48,181 nucleotides of DNA. Origin: Burkholderiales bacterium. GTDB lineage: Bacteria > Pseudomonadota > Gammaproteobacteria > Burkholderiales > Burkholderiaceae_C. The notes beneath the pieces are model-generated. The model ran no database searches. It was not told the origin of the DNA and saw nothing but the letters and a program-made list of their open reading frames with translations. The position numbers were made by a program, and so were the translations under genes. The stretch spans positions 1 to 48,181 of the forward strand of contig JAPLPQ010000058.1 of the NCBI GenBank assembly GCA_026400105.1. Direction: 5' to 3'. Of the stretch, positions 31,806-41,568 are shown piece by piece; the stretch's first letter is position 1; each line of letters starts with the position of its first letter.

Positions 31806-33431
31806 TCAGGCCAGCGCCGGCTGCTCGACCTGGCCCGCCACCGCCTGGTCGGCCGGCGCTGCCGGCTGACGGATCAGGTGGTCGAAGGCGCTCAACGCCG
31901 CCTTGGCGCCCTCGCCCGCCGCGATCACGATCTGCTTGTACGGCACCGTGGTGCAGTCGCCAGCGGCGAACACGCCCGCCACGCTGGTGTGGCCCTTGGC
32001 GTCGACCACGATCTCGCCGAACCTGGACAGCTCCACCGTACCCTTGAGCCATTCGGTGTTCGGCACCAGGCCGATCTGCACGAAGATGCCCTCGAGCTCG
32101 ACCTGCTGCTCAAGGCCACTGACGCGGTCGCGGTACTTGAGGCCGTTGACCTTGCTGCCGTCGCCGGTGATCTCGGTGGTCTGGGCGTTGGTGTGGATGG
32201 TCACGTTGGGCAGGCTTTTCAGCTTGGTCACCAGCACCGCGTCGGCTTTGAGCTGGTCGCCGAACTCGATCAGCGTGACATGGGACACGATGCCGGCCAG
32301 GTCGATCGCGGCCTCGACCCCCGAGTTGCCGCCACCGATGACCGCGGTGCGTTTGCCCTTGAACAGCGGGCCGTCGCAATGCGGGCAGTAGGCCACGCCC
32401 TTGTTCCTGTATTCCTGCTCGCCAGGGACGTTGACATTCCTCCAGCGCGCGCCGGTCGAGAGGATCACGCTGCGCGACTGCAGCCGGGCACCGTTTTCCA
32501 GCTTGACCTCGATCAGGCCGCCCGGCGCGGTGGCCGGGATCAGCTCGACCGCGCGCTGCTGCGTCATCACGTCGACGCCGTAGTGGCGCACCTGGGCCTC
32601 GAGCGCAGCGGCGAACTTGGGGCCGTCGGTCTCGAGCACCGAGATGTAGTTCTCGATCGCCAGCGTGTCATTGGTCTGGCCGCCCATGCGCTCGACCGCC
32701 ATGCCGGTGCGGATGCCCTTGCGCGCCGCATAGACCGCCGCCGCCGAGCCGGCCGGGCCACCGCCGACCAGCAGCACATCGTAGGCTTCCTTGGCATCGA
32801 GCTTGGCCGCGTCGCGCGCCGCCGCACCGGTATCGAGCTTGGCGACGATCTGCTCCAGGCTCATGCGGCCGGCGCCGAACAGCTCGCCGTTCAGGTAGAT
32901 GCTGGGCACCGCCATGATGTCGCGCGCCTTGACCTCGTGCTGGAACAGTCCGCCGTCGATCACCACGGTCTGCACGCGCGGGTTGAGCACGGACATCAAA
33001 CTCAGCGCCTGCACCACGTCCGGACAGTTGTGGCAGCTCAGCGACATGTAGACCTCGAAGCGGTAGTCGCCGTCCAGCGCCCGGATCTGCTCGATCAGCT
33101 CGGGCTCGACCTTGGGCGCATGGCCGCCGGTCCACAGCAGCGCCAGCACCAGCGAGGTGAACTCGTGGCCGAGCGGGATCGCGGCAAAGGTCAGGCTCTG
33201 CTGCTCAGTGCCGGTACCGGCATCGCTGCGGCACAGGCTGAACGAGGGCTGGCGCGCGTCGCTGCCGTCCAGGCGCACGCTGATCCGGTCGGACAGACCG
33301 CCGATCGTGACCAGCAGCTGCTCGAGTTCGCGCGCGCTGGCCGAGTCGTCGAGCGAGGCCACCAGCTCGAAGGGGCGGTTCACGCGCTGCAGATAGGCTT
33401 GCAATTGGGTCTTGAGGCTGTCGTCCAACAT
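31806..33431 (-). CDS. ahpF: Alkyl hydroperoxide reductase subunit F
   Basis: 541-aa NADH-dependent flavoprotein that re-reduces AhpC. The N-terminal tandem thioredoxin-like domain holds Cys133-x-x-Cys136 (CHNC); the thioredoxin-reductase part has the FAD motif [10 protein letters not shown] (223-232), redox pair Cys349/Cys352 (CPHC) and NADH motif [13 protein letters not shown] (about 366-378). A Pro/Ala/Gln-rich tail of about 25 residues extends beyond the usual end. It follows ahpC after a 90-bp gap with a strong hairpin. Confidence 0.97.
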   Translation of the reverse strand: MLDDSLKTQLQAYLQRVNRPFELVASLDDSASARELEQLLVTIGGLSDRISVRLDGSDARQPSFSLCRSDAGTGTEQQSLTFAAIPLGHEFTSLVLALLWTGGHAPKVEPELIEQIRALDGDYRFEVYMSLSCHNCPDVVQALSLMSVLNPRVQTVVIDGGLFQHEVKARDIMAVPSIYLNGELFGAGRMSLEQIVAKLDTGAAARDAAKLDAKEAYDVLLVGGGPAGSAAAVYAARKGIRTGMAVERMGGQTNDTLAIENYISVLETDGPKFAAALEAQVRHYGVDVMTQQRAVELIPATAPGGLIEVKLENGARLQSRSVILSTGARWRNVNVPGEQEYRNKGVAYCPHCDGPLFKGKRTAVIGGGNSGVEAAIDLAGIVSHVTLIEFGDQLKADAVLVTKLKSLPNVTIHTNAQTTEITGDGSKVNGLKYRDRVSGLEQQVELEGIFVQIGLVPNTEWLKGTVELSRFGEIVVDAKGHTSVAGVFAAGDCTTVPYKQIVIAAGEGAKAALSAFDHLIRQPAAPADQAVAGQVEQPALA

Positions 33432-33478
33432 GATGGGGTTCCGTTCCAGGGAGGAGTTTTGGGGGTTTTCGGTTCAGG

Positions 33479-33500
33479 CCGGCCGGGGCATCCCGGCCGG
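33479..33500 (-). other. Hairpin between ahpC and ahpF
   Basis: CCGGCCGGG (33479-33487) and CCCGGCCGG (33492-33500) form a perfect 9-bp stem with a four-base loop. No T-run follows on the minus strand. It probably lowers ahpF expression relative to ahpC or protects the ahpC mRNA end. Confidence 0.6.
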
Positions 33501-33521
33501 TGCAACGGGCGTGACCAGCGT

Positions 33522-34085
33522 TCAGATCTTGCCGACCAGATCGAGCGACGGGGCGATGGTGGCCGCGCCCTGCTGCCACTTGGCCGGGCAGACCTGGCCC
33601 GGATTGGCGGCAACGAACTGGGCCGCCTTGAGCTTGCGCAGCGTTTCCTGCACATCGCGCGCCACGGCGTTGTCGTGCACTTCCATCGTCTTGATCACGC
33701 CTTCGGGGTTGATCACGAAGGTGCCGCGCAGCGCCAGGCCTTCCTCGGGGATATGGACGCCGAACATGTGGGTCAGGCGATGGGTCGGATCGCCGACCAG
33801 CGGGAAGCGTGCCTTGCCGACCGCCGGCGAAGTCTCGTGCCAGACCTTGTGCGCGAAATGGGTGTCGGTGGTGACGATGTAGACCTCGGCGCCCAGTTGC
33901 TGGAACTCGGCGTAGTGGTCGGCGGCGTCCTCGATCTCGGTCGGGCAGTTGAAGGTGAAGGCGGCCGGCATGAAGATCACGACCGACCATTGGCCCAGGA
34001 AGGCCTGCTCGGTGACTTCGATGAACTGGCCGTTGTGGAAGGCTTCGGTCTTGAACGGCTGGACGGCGGTGTTGATGCGGGACAT
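33522..34085 (-). CDS. ahpC: Alkyl hydroperoxide reductase subunit C (peroxiredoxin)
   Basis: 187-aa typical 2-Cys peroxiredoxin reducing hydrogen peroxide, organic peroxides and peroxynitrite. Peroxidatic Cys47 lies in FTFNCPTE and resolving Cys166 in GQVCPAKW. The length and the C-terminal PSLDLVGKI match AhpC. Its upstream region carries a set of alternating CTATC/GATAG half-sites consistent with OxyR control. Confidence 0.98.
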   Translation of the reverse strand: MSRINTAVQPFKTEAFHNGQFIEVTEQAFLGQWSVVIFMPAAFTFNCPTEIEDAADHYAEFQQLGAEVYIVTTDTHFAHKVWHETSPAVGKARFPLVGDPTHRLTHMFGVHIPEEGLALRGTFVINPEGVIKTMEVHDNAVARDVQETLRKLKAAQFVAANPGQVCPAKWQQGAATIAPSLDLVGKI

Positions 34086-34143
34086 GGGGTTTCCTGTAGG
34101 AATCGGGGGAGGAAAAGAACTGGTTGTCGTTCGGACAGGCTCA

Positions 34144-34198
34144 ATATTAGTCCTAAGCTATCGAAAAATTAATTCGATAGTATCTATCTAAGCGATAG
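34144..34198 (-). promoter_or_regulatory. ahpC promoter with OxyR-like half-site array
   Basis: On the minus strand a TAATAT -10 box lies at 34144-34149 with a poor -35. Upstream are four alternating half-sites: CTATC 34158-34162, GATAG 34176-34180, CTATC 34184-34188, GATAG 34194-34198. The first two belong to a perfect dyad CTATCGAA-N7-TTCGATAG (34158-34180) over the -35 region. OxyR binds four ATAG-type elements; the spacings here (18, 8, 10) are not the textbook ones. Confidence 0.5.
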
Positions 34199-34331
34199 GA
34201 AAAACCTTGCTCGTGGTGCAGATCTGTCCCGGGACAATTTCTGGGTCATCCTTGGGCGGTTCCTGGCCTGTCCCTGGGCCTTGTGATTGGCTGGCGCCGA
34301 AACAGACAAACTTTGGCGCTACAGTCACCCC

Positions 34332-34877
34332 ATGACCGACCACCTGTCCCCGAAAAACGACCCCGCATCGACCGTGCGCGACCGCCGCGTCAGCTCCTGG
34401 TGGCGCGCGCTCGCCATCCTGCTCGCGCTGCTGCTGTTCATCGGCGGCGCGACCGGTCTGAGCATGTTCGAGCAGTTCAAGGCCCAGGTCCGGCACCTGC
34501 AGGGTCAACTGGCCGAGCAGCCACAGATCCGCCAGCTCGCGGTGCTGCTCGACGCCCAGCAGCAGCCGGCCATGCTGGTGAGCGTCGACCCGGTCTCCAA
34601 GCTGATCCAGCTGCAGCGACTGAACCAAGTCCGCGAAGGCCGGGAGGAAGCCCTGCAACTCTGGGCGCTGAACGACGACCAGGCCCCGCTCTCGCTCGGC
34701 CTGGTGGGCCGTCGCCTGCAGACGCCGCAGCTGCCGCTCGACGCCGCCGCGCTGGCGGCACTGGGCAGCGCGACCGAACTCGCGATCAGCGTCGAAGTCA
34801 AGGACGGCGTGCCCGAAGGCCAGGGCCCGAGCCTGCCCTGGCTGTTCCGCGGCCATCTGGTCGACAAGGCGCTCTGA
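34332..34877 (+). CDS. RskA-like anti-sigma factor domain protein
   Basis: 181-aa membrane protein: short cytoplasmic N-terminus, one TM helix at about 24-45 (WRALAILLALLLFIGGATGL), and a periplasmic domain with the RskA/anti-sigma-K signature (AMLVSVDPVSKLIQLQRLN, ALQLWALNDDQAPLSLGLV, AISVEVKDGVPEG). The N-terminus has no room for the usual zinc-binding anti-sigma domain, and no ECF sigma gene is nearby, so it is an orphan or degenerate member. The ATG at 34332 is preferred to one 15 codons earlier. Confidence 0.75.
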   Translation: MTDHLSPKNDPASTVRDRRVSSWWRALAILLALLLFIGGATGLSMFEQFKAQVRHLQGQLAEQPQIRQLAVLLDAQQQPAMLVSVDPVSKLIQLQRLNQVREGREEALQLWALNDDQAPLSLGLVGRRLQTPQLPLDAAALAALGSATELAISVEVKDGVPEGQGPSLPWLFRGHLVDKAL

Positions 34878-34918
34878 GGTCCGGGCGCGCAAGCATCGCG
34901 ACAGGCTGGCCGGTCAAC

Positions 34919-35365
34919 ATGACGGACCCAGCCACCCAGGAGCAAGCCTTGCCTGCCAGCAAAGATGAAGTCGCGGCCTTCCTGGCCGCCGAATTTCCCC
35001 AAAGCCTGTGCGTCGTCGAAGCGGTCGGTGACCGTGGCGCCACCGTTTCGCACCGGGTCGGTCCGGCCGAACTGCGCCCGGGCGGCACGGTCTCGGGGCC
35101 GGTCCTGATGGGCGTGGCCGACGTCGCGCTCTATGTCGCGCTGCTCGGCGAGATCGGCATCGTGCCGCTGGCCGTCACGACCGACCTGAGCATCCATTTC
35201 CTGCGCAAGCCCGCGGCCGACCGCCGCATCATCGGGGTCTGCAAGCTGATCAAGGTCGGCCGCCTGCTCGCGACCGGCGAGGTCCTGCTCTACTCCGAGG
35301 GGCTGGAGGAGCCGGTGGCCCATGTGGTCGGCAGCTACGCAATCCCGCAGCAGCAGCAGGCCTGA
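34919..35365 (+). CDS. PaaI-type hotdog-fold thioesterase
   Basis: 148-aa hotdog protein. The core GGTVSGPVLMGVADVALYVALLG followed by AVTTDLSIHFLRKPA is the PaaI-type acyl-CoA thioesterase pattern, with Asp in GVADVA as probable catalytic acid. The start at 34919 lies 41 bp after the anti-sigma-like gene. It converges with urtE across a gap that holds two inverted repeats. Substrate unknown. Confidence 0.85.
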   Translation: MTDPATQEQALPASKDEVAAFLAAEFPQSLCVVEAVGDRGATVSHRVGPAELRPGGTVSGPVLMGVADVALYVALLGEIGIVPLAVTTDLSIHFLRKPAADRRIIGVCKLIKVGRLLATGEVLLYSEGLEEPVAHVVGSYAIPQQQQA

Positions 35366-35385
35366 CTGACAGCAACCAGCCACGA

Positions 35386-35468
35386 GGTCCGGGCCGGCTG
35401 GCGCTGGCGGCCGATTTGCCGGCCGCGTAGCGGACGGATGAGGCTGACAGCGCCAGCTGGCCCGGACC
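35386..35468 (+). repeat. Structured palindromic repeat, copy A
   Basis: 83-bp element whose 21-base ends (35386-35406 and 35448-35468) are inverse complements with one mismatch. Inside is a second hairpin GCGGCC/GGCCGC around a GATTTGCC loop, then an unpaired stretch. It lies between the convergent thioesterase and urtE genes. Confidence 0.8.
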
Positions 35469-35497
35469 CCTACCCTGCCGTCTGCCTGTGATGGACA

Positions 35498-35580
35498 GGT
35501 CCGAGGTGGGTGACGCCGTCGGCCTCATCTGTCCGCTGCGCGGCCAGCAAATCGGCCGCCGACGCCACCCACCTCGGACC
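35498..35580 (-). repeat. Structured palindromic repeat, copy B (inverted)
   Basis: 83-bp element with perfect 14-base inverted ends GGTCCGAGGTGGGT (35498-35511, complement at 35567-35580). Its inner 42 bases match the reverse complement of the inner part of copy A at 38 positions, while the outer stems differ between copies but still pair. The two copies stand head to head, 29 bp apart. Confidence 0.8.
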
Positions 35581-35643
35581 TTGCGGGCTGGCTGGGAACT
35601 CGCGTGGCTGGGGCCTGGCTGGTCTTGCGTATCGCCGCTTGGC

Positions 35644-36348
35644 TCAGATCGCCACCAGCTGCCTGATTCCCTTCTCGGGCATCTCGGCGCCGGGGCCGCT
35701 GGCGATCACCTCGCCGCGCTCCATGACCAGGTAGCGGTCGGCCAGTTCCTCGGCGAAATCGTAATACTGCTCGACCAGCACGATCGCCATCGGCTCGCCG
35801 TTCAGGCCTTCCTTGGCCAATTTCCTCAGCACCTTGCCGATGTCCTTGATGATGTTGGGCTGAATGCCCTCGGTCGGCTCGTCGAGCACCAGCAGCTTCG
35901 GTGCTGCCGCCAGCGCGCGCGCGATCGCGAGCTGCTGCTGCTGGCCGCCCGACAGGTCGCCACCGCGGCGGCCCAGCATCTGCTTCAAGACCGGGAATAG
36001 CTCGTAGAGCGCGGGCGGAATCGGCGTGCCGGCCTTCTTGGTCGCCAGCCCCATCAGCAGGTTCTCGTGCACGGTCAGGCGGCCGAAGATCTCGCGCCCC
36101 TGCGGCACGAAGCCGATGCCGGCGCGCGCGCGCTCGTAGGGCGTGGTCTTCTCGATCGGCTGGCCGTCGAGGACGATGTGGCCGGCGCGAATCGGCACCA
36201 GGCCCATCAGCGACTTGAGCAGCGTGGTCTTGCCGACGCCGTTGCGGCCCAGCACGACCGTGATCTCGCCCGCCTTGGCTTCGAGGTCGACGCCGCGCAG
36301 GATATGCGAGCCGCCGTAGTACTGGTGGATTTGTTCGATCTGCAACAT
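35644..36348 (-). CDS. urtE: Urea ABC transporter, ATP-binding subunit UrtE
   Basis: 234-aa ATPase of the high-affinity urea importer. Walker A GRNGVGKTT (34-42), signature LSGGQQQQLAIARAL, Walker B LLVLDEPTEGIQPNIIKDIG, the last segment being typical of UrtE. The start MLQIEQIHQYYGG at 36348 has AAGGA upstream; the frame stays open further but the family start is clear. It is the final gene of ureD-urtABCDE, 11 bp after urtD. Confidence 0.97.
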   Translation of the reverse strand: MLQIEQIHQYYGGSHILRGVDLEAKAGEITVVLGRNGVGKTTLLKSLMGLVPIRAGHIVLDGQPIEKTTPYERARAGIGFVPQGREIFGRLTVHENLLMGLATKKAGTPIPPALYELFPVLKQMLGRRGGDLSGGQQQQLAIARALAAAPKLLVLDEPTEGIQPNIIKDIGKVLRKLAKEGLNGEPMAIVLVEQYYDFAEELADRYLVMERGEVIASGPGAEMPEKGIRQLVAI

Positions 36349-36359
36349 GGATATGTCCT

Positions 36360-37231
<872 letters not shown>

Positions 37232-37235
<4 letters not shown>

Positions 37236-38362
37236 GCCTGGCCTCCTTTCTTGATCCGCAGTTTCTGCACCAGTCCGACCACGCCCTGCGGCAGGTACAG
37301 CGTCACGACGATGAACAGCGCGCCCAGGCAGTAGAGCCAGAACTCGGGGAAGGTCACGGTCAGCCAGCTCTTGGCGCCGTTGACGATGAAGGCGCCGACG
37401 ATCGGGCCGATCAGCGAGGCGCGGCCGCCGACCGCGGCCCAGACCGCGATCTCGATGCTGTTGGCCGCGCTCATCTCGCCCGGGTTGATGATGCCGACCT
37501 GCGGCACATAGAGCGCGCCGGCGACACCGCACATCACGGCCGAGATGACCCAGATCGTCAGCTTGTAGGGCAGCGGGTCGTAGCCGCAGAACATCACGCG
37601 GCTCTCGGCGTCGCGGATCGCCTGCAGCACGCGGCCGAACTTGCTGCCGACCAGCCAGCGCGCGAACAGGTAGCAGCCCAGCAGCGTCAGGCCGGTCAGC
37701 ACGAACAGGGTCATGCGCATCTGCTGCGTCGCCAGCGGCATGCCGAGCAGGCGCTTGAAGTCGGTGAAACCGTTGTTGCCGCCGAAGCCGGTCTCGTTGC
37801 GGAAGAACAGCAGCATGGCGGCGAAGGTCAGCGCCTGGGTGATGATCGAGAAATACACCCCCTTGATGCGCGAGCGGAACGCGAAATAGCCGAACAAGAA
37901 GGCGACCAGTCCCGGCACCAGCAGCACCAGCAGCAAGGTGGCGGCAAAGCTGTCGGACAGGGCCCAGGTCCAGGGCAGTTCCTTCCAGTCCAGGAACACC
38001 ATGAAGTCGGGCAAGTCGCTCTGGTAGCTGCCCTCGCGGCCGATCTGGCGCATCAGGTACATGCCCATCACATAGCCGCCGAGCGCGAAGAACAGGCCGT
38101 GGCCCAGGCTCAGGATGCCGGTATAGCCCCAGATCAGGTCCATCGCCAGCGCGCAGATCGCGTAGCACATGATCTTGCCGAGCAGGCCGACCATGTAGTC
38201 GCTCAGGTGGAACAGGCTGCCCTCGGGCACCAGCAGGTTCAGCGCCGGCGCCAGCGCGCAGACCACCAGCAGCGCGACCAGGATCGCGCCCCAGCCGCTG
38301 CGCGCGAGCAGGGGACCCTTGGCCGGCAGGCCCGGGGCAGAAGTCAGAACTTGAGTTGTCAT
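37232..38362 (-). CDS. urtC: Urea ABC transporter, permease UrtC
   Basis: 376-aa LivM-like permease of the urea importer. After an N-terminal TM it shows YAICALAMDLIWGYTGILSLGHGLFFALGGYVMGMYLMRQ, the characteristic UrtC segment, and NGFTDFKRLLG; the C-terminus is basic. It starts 16 bp after urtB and overlaps urtD by four bases. Confidence 0.97.
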
Positions 38363-38378
38363 GAGGATGGCTCCCGGA

Positions 38379-40016
38379 TCAGGCCTGGCGACCCTTGAGG
38401 GCGAAGATGCCCTGCGGCCGCTTCTGGATGAAGACGATGATGAAGACCAGCACCGCGATCTTGGCCAGCACCGCGCCGGCCCAGCCCTCGAGCAGCTTGT
38501 TCAGCAGCCCCAGGCCCAGCGCGGCGTAGACCGTGCCGGCCAGCTGACCGACCCCGCCCAGCACCACCACCATGAAGCTGTCGACGATGTAGTTCTGGCC
38601 CAGGTCCGGGCCGACGTTGCCGACCTGGCTCAAGGCGCAGCCGGCCAGACCGGCGATGCCCGAGCCGAGCGCGAAGGCGTAGGTATCGATGCGCGCCGTG
38701 TTGACGCCCATGCAGGAAGCGATCGGGCGGTTCTGCGTCACGCCGCGCACGAACAGGCCGAGGCGGGTCTTGCCGATCAGCAAAGCGACCGCCAGCAGCA
38801 CCGCGAAGGCGAAGCCGATGATGATGATCCGGTTCCAGGGCAGGGTCAGGCTGCCCAGCAGCGTGATGCCACCGCTCATCCAGGACGGGTTCTCGACGCC
38901 GACGTTCTGCGCGCCGAACAGGCTGCGCACGCCCTGCATCAGCACCAGGCTGATGCCCCAGGTCGCGAGCAGGGTCTCGAGCGGGCGGCCGTAGAGGAAG
39001 CGGATCACGCTGCGCTCCATCGCCGCGCCGACCAGCGCCGAGGCCAGGAAGGACAGCGGCAGCGCCGCCAGCAGATACCAGTCGAAGGCGCCCGGCAGGT
39101 AGTGGCGGAACGCCAGCTGCACCAGGTAGGTCGCGTAGGCGCCGATCATGATCAGCTCGCCATGCGCCATGTTGATCACGCCCATCAGGCCGTAGGTGAT
39201 CGCCAGCCCGAGCGCAGCCAGCAGCAGGATCGAGCCCAGGCTGAAGCCGGTGAACATCTGGCCCAGCACCGAGGCCGTGCTCAGCGCGCGCTCGACCGAG
39301 CTCAGGGCCTGGCTCAGCGCGGTCTTGACGGCCAGGTCGGTCTCGGACTCGAGCCGCTGGCTCAGCAGCGCCTTGACGATCGGCTGGCCGACCCCGGCCA
39401 GCCGGCGCGCGGCGGCGCTGCGTTGCGCCGGGTCGGCGCTGGCCAGGTGCAGCGCGGCCTGCGCCAGCTGCAGCGACTCGCGCGCGGCCGGGTCGAGCCG
39501 GGCGGCAAACTCGGGCGACAGCGCGCGCTCGACCAGCGGCAGCTGGGCCGGGGTCGGTTCGTCGAAGGCGCCGCGCTGCAGGATGGCGGCCGCCTCGCGC
39601 TGGCGCGCGGCATCGCCCTGCAGCAGATCCATGCCGGCCAGCGCGCTGTCGAGCGCGCCGCGCAGGCGGTTGTTGACCACGGCCTCCTCGGCGCCGTCAC
39701 CGAGCACGACCACCGCGCCGCTGACGGCATCGATGGCCTCGCTGCCCTGGACGATCAGCACCTGGCCGTCCTGCACCTGCACGCTCTCGTCGGACAGGGC
39801 GCGGATCAGCGCATGGGCGCGCGCGTCGTCGCCGGCGGCCAGCTGCAGCAGCTGCGCCACCCGCTCGTCGGCCTCGCCCGCGGCCAGCTCCAGCGCCTGT
39901 GGCGCCGTCAGGGCATGGGCGGCCAGCGGCAGGCCGCTGGCACAGGCCAGGCTCAGGCCCAGCCCCAGTCTCAGCACGCTGTGCCGCAGCACGTCCATCA
40001 TCTTGTGTCGCATCAT
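38379..40016 (-). CDS. urtB: Urea ABC transporter, permease UrtB
   Basis: 545-aa permease with the double structure of UrtB: a signal peptide (about 1-36) and a periplasmic helical domain of about 210 residues, followed by a LivH-like eight-TM core (GSILLLAALGLAITYGLMGVINMAHGELIMIGAY). The start at 40016 is one of two adjacent ATGs. It is separated from urtA by 102 bp that contain a terminator-like hairpin. Confidence 0.97.
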   Translation of the reverse strand: MMRHKMMDVLRHSVLRLGLGLSLACASGLPLAAHALTAPQALELAAGEADERVAQLLQLAAGDDARAHALIRALSDESVQVQDGQVLIVQGSEAIDAVSGAVVVLGDGAEEAVVNNRLRGALDSALAGMDLLQGDAARQREAAAILQRGAFDEPTPAQLPLVERALSPEFAARLDPAARESLQLAQAALHLASADPAQRSAAARRLAGVGQPIVKALLSQRLESETDLAVKTALSQALSSVERALSTASVLGQMFTGFSLGSILLLAALGLAITYGLMGVINMAHGELIMIGAYATYLVQLAFRHYLPGAFDWYLLAALPLSFLASALVGAAMERSVIRFLYGRPLETLLATWGISLVLMQGVRSLFGAQNVGVENPSWMSGGITLLGSLTLPWNRIIIIGFAFAVLLAVALLIGKTRLGLFVRGVTQNRPIASCMGVNTARIDTYAFALGSGIAGLAGCALSQVGNVGPDLGQNYIVDSFMVVVLGGVGQLAGTVYAALGLGLLNKLLEGWAGAVLAKIAVLVFIIVFIQKRPQGIFALKGRQA

Positions 40017-40026
40017 CGACTTCCCG

Positions 40027-40057
40027 AAAAAACAGCGGGCCGCGGCAAGGCGGCCCG
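40027..40057 (-). terminator. Attenuating terminator between urtA and urtB
   Basis: On the minus strand CGGGCCGC (40050-40057) pairs with GCGGCCCG (40036-40043) around a six-base loop, followed by CTG and six T (40032-40027). It lies after urtA within the operon. This should end a large share of transcripts after the binding protein gene and so raise the UrtA-to-permease ratio. Confidence 0.75.
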
Positions 40058-40118
40058 TTCAAGCCTCCAGGCGACGGGGGCAGGCCGCAGCCCGACCCCG
40101 ATGCCTGGCCCGATCGCC

Positions 40119-41402
40119 TTACTTCTTGGCCGGCACGTTGGCCTTGCCCTTGTTCTCGGCGATGTAGTCGCTCCACGGGTCGGCGACCACCGGACCCTTG
40201 GTCTTCCAGACCACCTTGAACTGGCCATCAGCCTTGACCTCGCCGATGAAGACCGGCTTGTGCAGGTGATGGTTTTCCTTGTCCATGGTGCTGACGAAGC
40301 CGCCCGGCGCCTTGAAGGTCTGGCCGGCCATGGCCGCGATCACCTTGTCGGTGTCGGTCGACTTGGCCTTGGCGACGGCCTGCGCCCACATGTTGATGCC
40401 GATGTAGGTCGCCTCCATCGGGTCGTTGGTCAGCGGCTTGTCCTTGTGGCCCGGGATGTTCTTGGCCTTGGCATAGTCGCTCCACTTCTTGATGAACTCG
40501 GTGTTGGCCGGGCTCTTGATGCTCATGAAGTAGTTCCAGGCCGCCAGATGGCCGACCAGCGGCTTGGTGTCGACGCCGCGCAGCTCTTCTTCACCCACCG
40601 AGAAGGCCACCACCGGCACGTCCTTGGCCTTCAGGCCGGCGTTGCCGAGTTCCTTGTAGAACGGCACGTTGGAGTCGCCGTTGATGGTCGAGATCACGGC
40701 CGTCTTCTTGCCCTCGGACGAGAACTTCTTGATCTTGGCGATGATGGTCTGGTAGTCGCTGTGACCGAAGGGGGTGTACTCCTCGATGATGTCGGACTCG
40801 GCGACGCCCTTGGACTTCAGGAAGGCACGCAGGATCTTGTTGGTGGTGCGCGGGTAGACATAGTCGGTGCCCAGCAGCACGAAGCGCTTGGCCTCGCCGC
40901 CTTCCTTGCTCATCAGGTACTCGACCGCGGGGATGGCCTGCTGGTTCGGCGCCGCGCCGGTGTAGAACACGTTCTTGGACAGTTCCTCGCCTTCGTACTG
41001 CACCGGGTAGAACAGCAGGCTGTTCTTTTCCTCGAACACCGGCAGCACCGACTTGCGCGAGACCGAGGTCCAGCAGCCGAACACCACCGCGACCTTGTCC
41101 TGGTCGATCAGCTGCTTGGCCTTCTCGGCGAACAGCGGCCAGTTCGAGGCCGGATCGACCACCACCGGCTCGAGCTTCTTGCCCAGCACGCCGCCCTTGG
41201 CGTTGATCTCGTCGATCGCCATCAGCACCGTGTCCTTCAGCACGGTCTCGGAGATCGCCATCGTGCCCGACAGGCTGTGCAGCACGCCGACCTTGATGGT
41301 GTCGGCGGCATGGGCTGGCAGGCCGAACAGGCCCATGGAAGCAACGGCGGCAGCGGCCGACAGGGTCTTGAGGGTCAGGCGACGGGTGGAATGGCTGGAC
41401 AT
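40119..41402 (-). CDS. urtA: Urea ABC transporter, substrate-binding protein UrtA
   Basis: 427-aa periplasmic urea-binding protein. An N-terminal Arg-rich signal (STRRLTLKTLSAAAAVASMG, about 1-32) precedes DTIKVGVLHSLSGTMAISE, and FGCWTSVSRKSVLPVFEEKNSLLFYPVQYEG is diagnostic for UrtA. The signal peptide has a twin-Arg pair (RRLTL), but the classical Tat motif is incomplete. A perfect 18-bp dyad lies about 130 bp upstream. Confidence 0.98.
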   Translation of the reverse strand: MSSHSTRRLTLKTLSAAAAVASMGLFGLPAHAADTIKVGVLHSLSGTMAISETVLKDTVLMAIDEINAKGGVLGKKLEPVVVDPASNWPLFAEKAKQLIDQDKVAVVFGCWTSVSRKSVLPVFEEKNSLLFYPVQYEGEELSKNVFYTGAAPNQQAIPAVEYLMSKEGGEAKRFVLLGTDYVYPRTTNKILRAFLKSKGVAESDIIEEYTPFGHSDYQTIIAKIKKFSSEGKKTAVISTINGDSNVPFYKELGNAGLKAKDVPVVAFSVGEEELRGVDTKPLVGHLAAWNYFMSIKSPANTEFIKKWSDYAKAKNIPGHKDKPLTNDPMEATYIGINMWAQAVAKAKSTDTDKVIAAMAGQTFKAPGGFVSTMDKENHHLHKPVFIGEVKADGQFKVVWKTKGPVVADPWSDYIAENKGKANVPAKK

Positions 41403-41529
41403 GGCGATTTCCGTTTCGAGGGGTTGGAGGGTTTTCCGCCGCTTGGCGGCCGTTTCGGATCATTTCTGACCCTGGCGGACCGTTTTGCAGCGGATGTCTC
41501 CATGCTAGGGATCGCCCCCCGAACCGTCT

Positions 41530-41547
41530 GTACGCCAGATGGCGTAC
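41530..41547. promoter_or_regulatory. Perfect dyad upstream of urtA
   Basis: GTACGCCA-GA-TGGCGTAC has perfect 8-bp arms and lies in the 166-bp gap between ureD and urtA, 128-145 bases before the urtA start. A TAGCAT box (41502-41507, minus strand) lies just downstream. It is a good operator candidate for an unidentified dimeric regulator. Confidence 0.5.
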
Positions 41548-41568
41548 GCGCGCCAGCCAGGCCCGGCC

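Noticed and set aside
35386..35580. Integron attC-like site
   Set aside because: The imperfect palindromes recall attC, but the required GTTRRRY/RYYYAAC core sites are absent and there is no cassette gene or integrase.
41480..41510. Sigma54 promoter directly before urtA
   Set aside because: The best GG...GC pairs on the minus strand have N11 spacing or a poor -24 box, unlike the exact N10 elements before ureA, the kinase gene and ureD.
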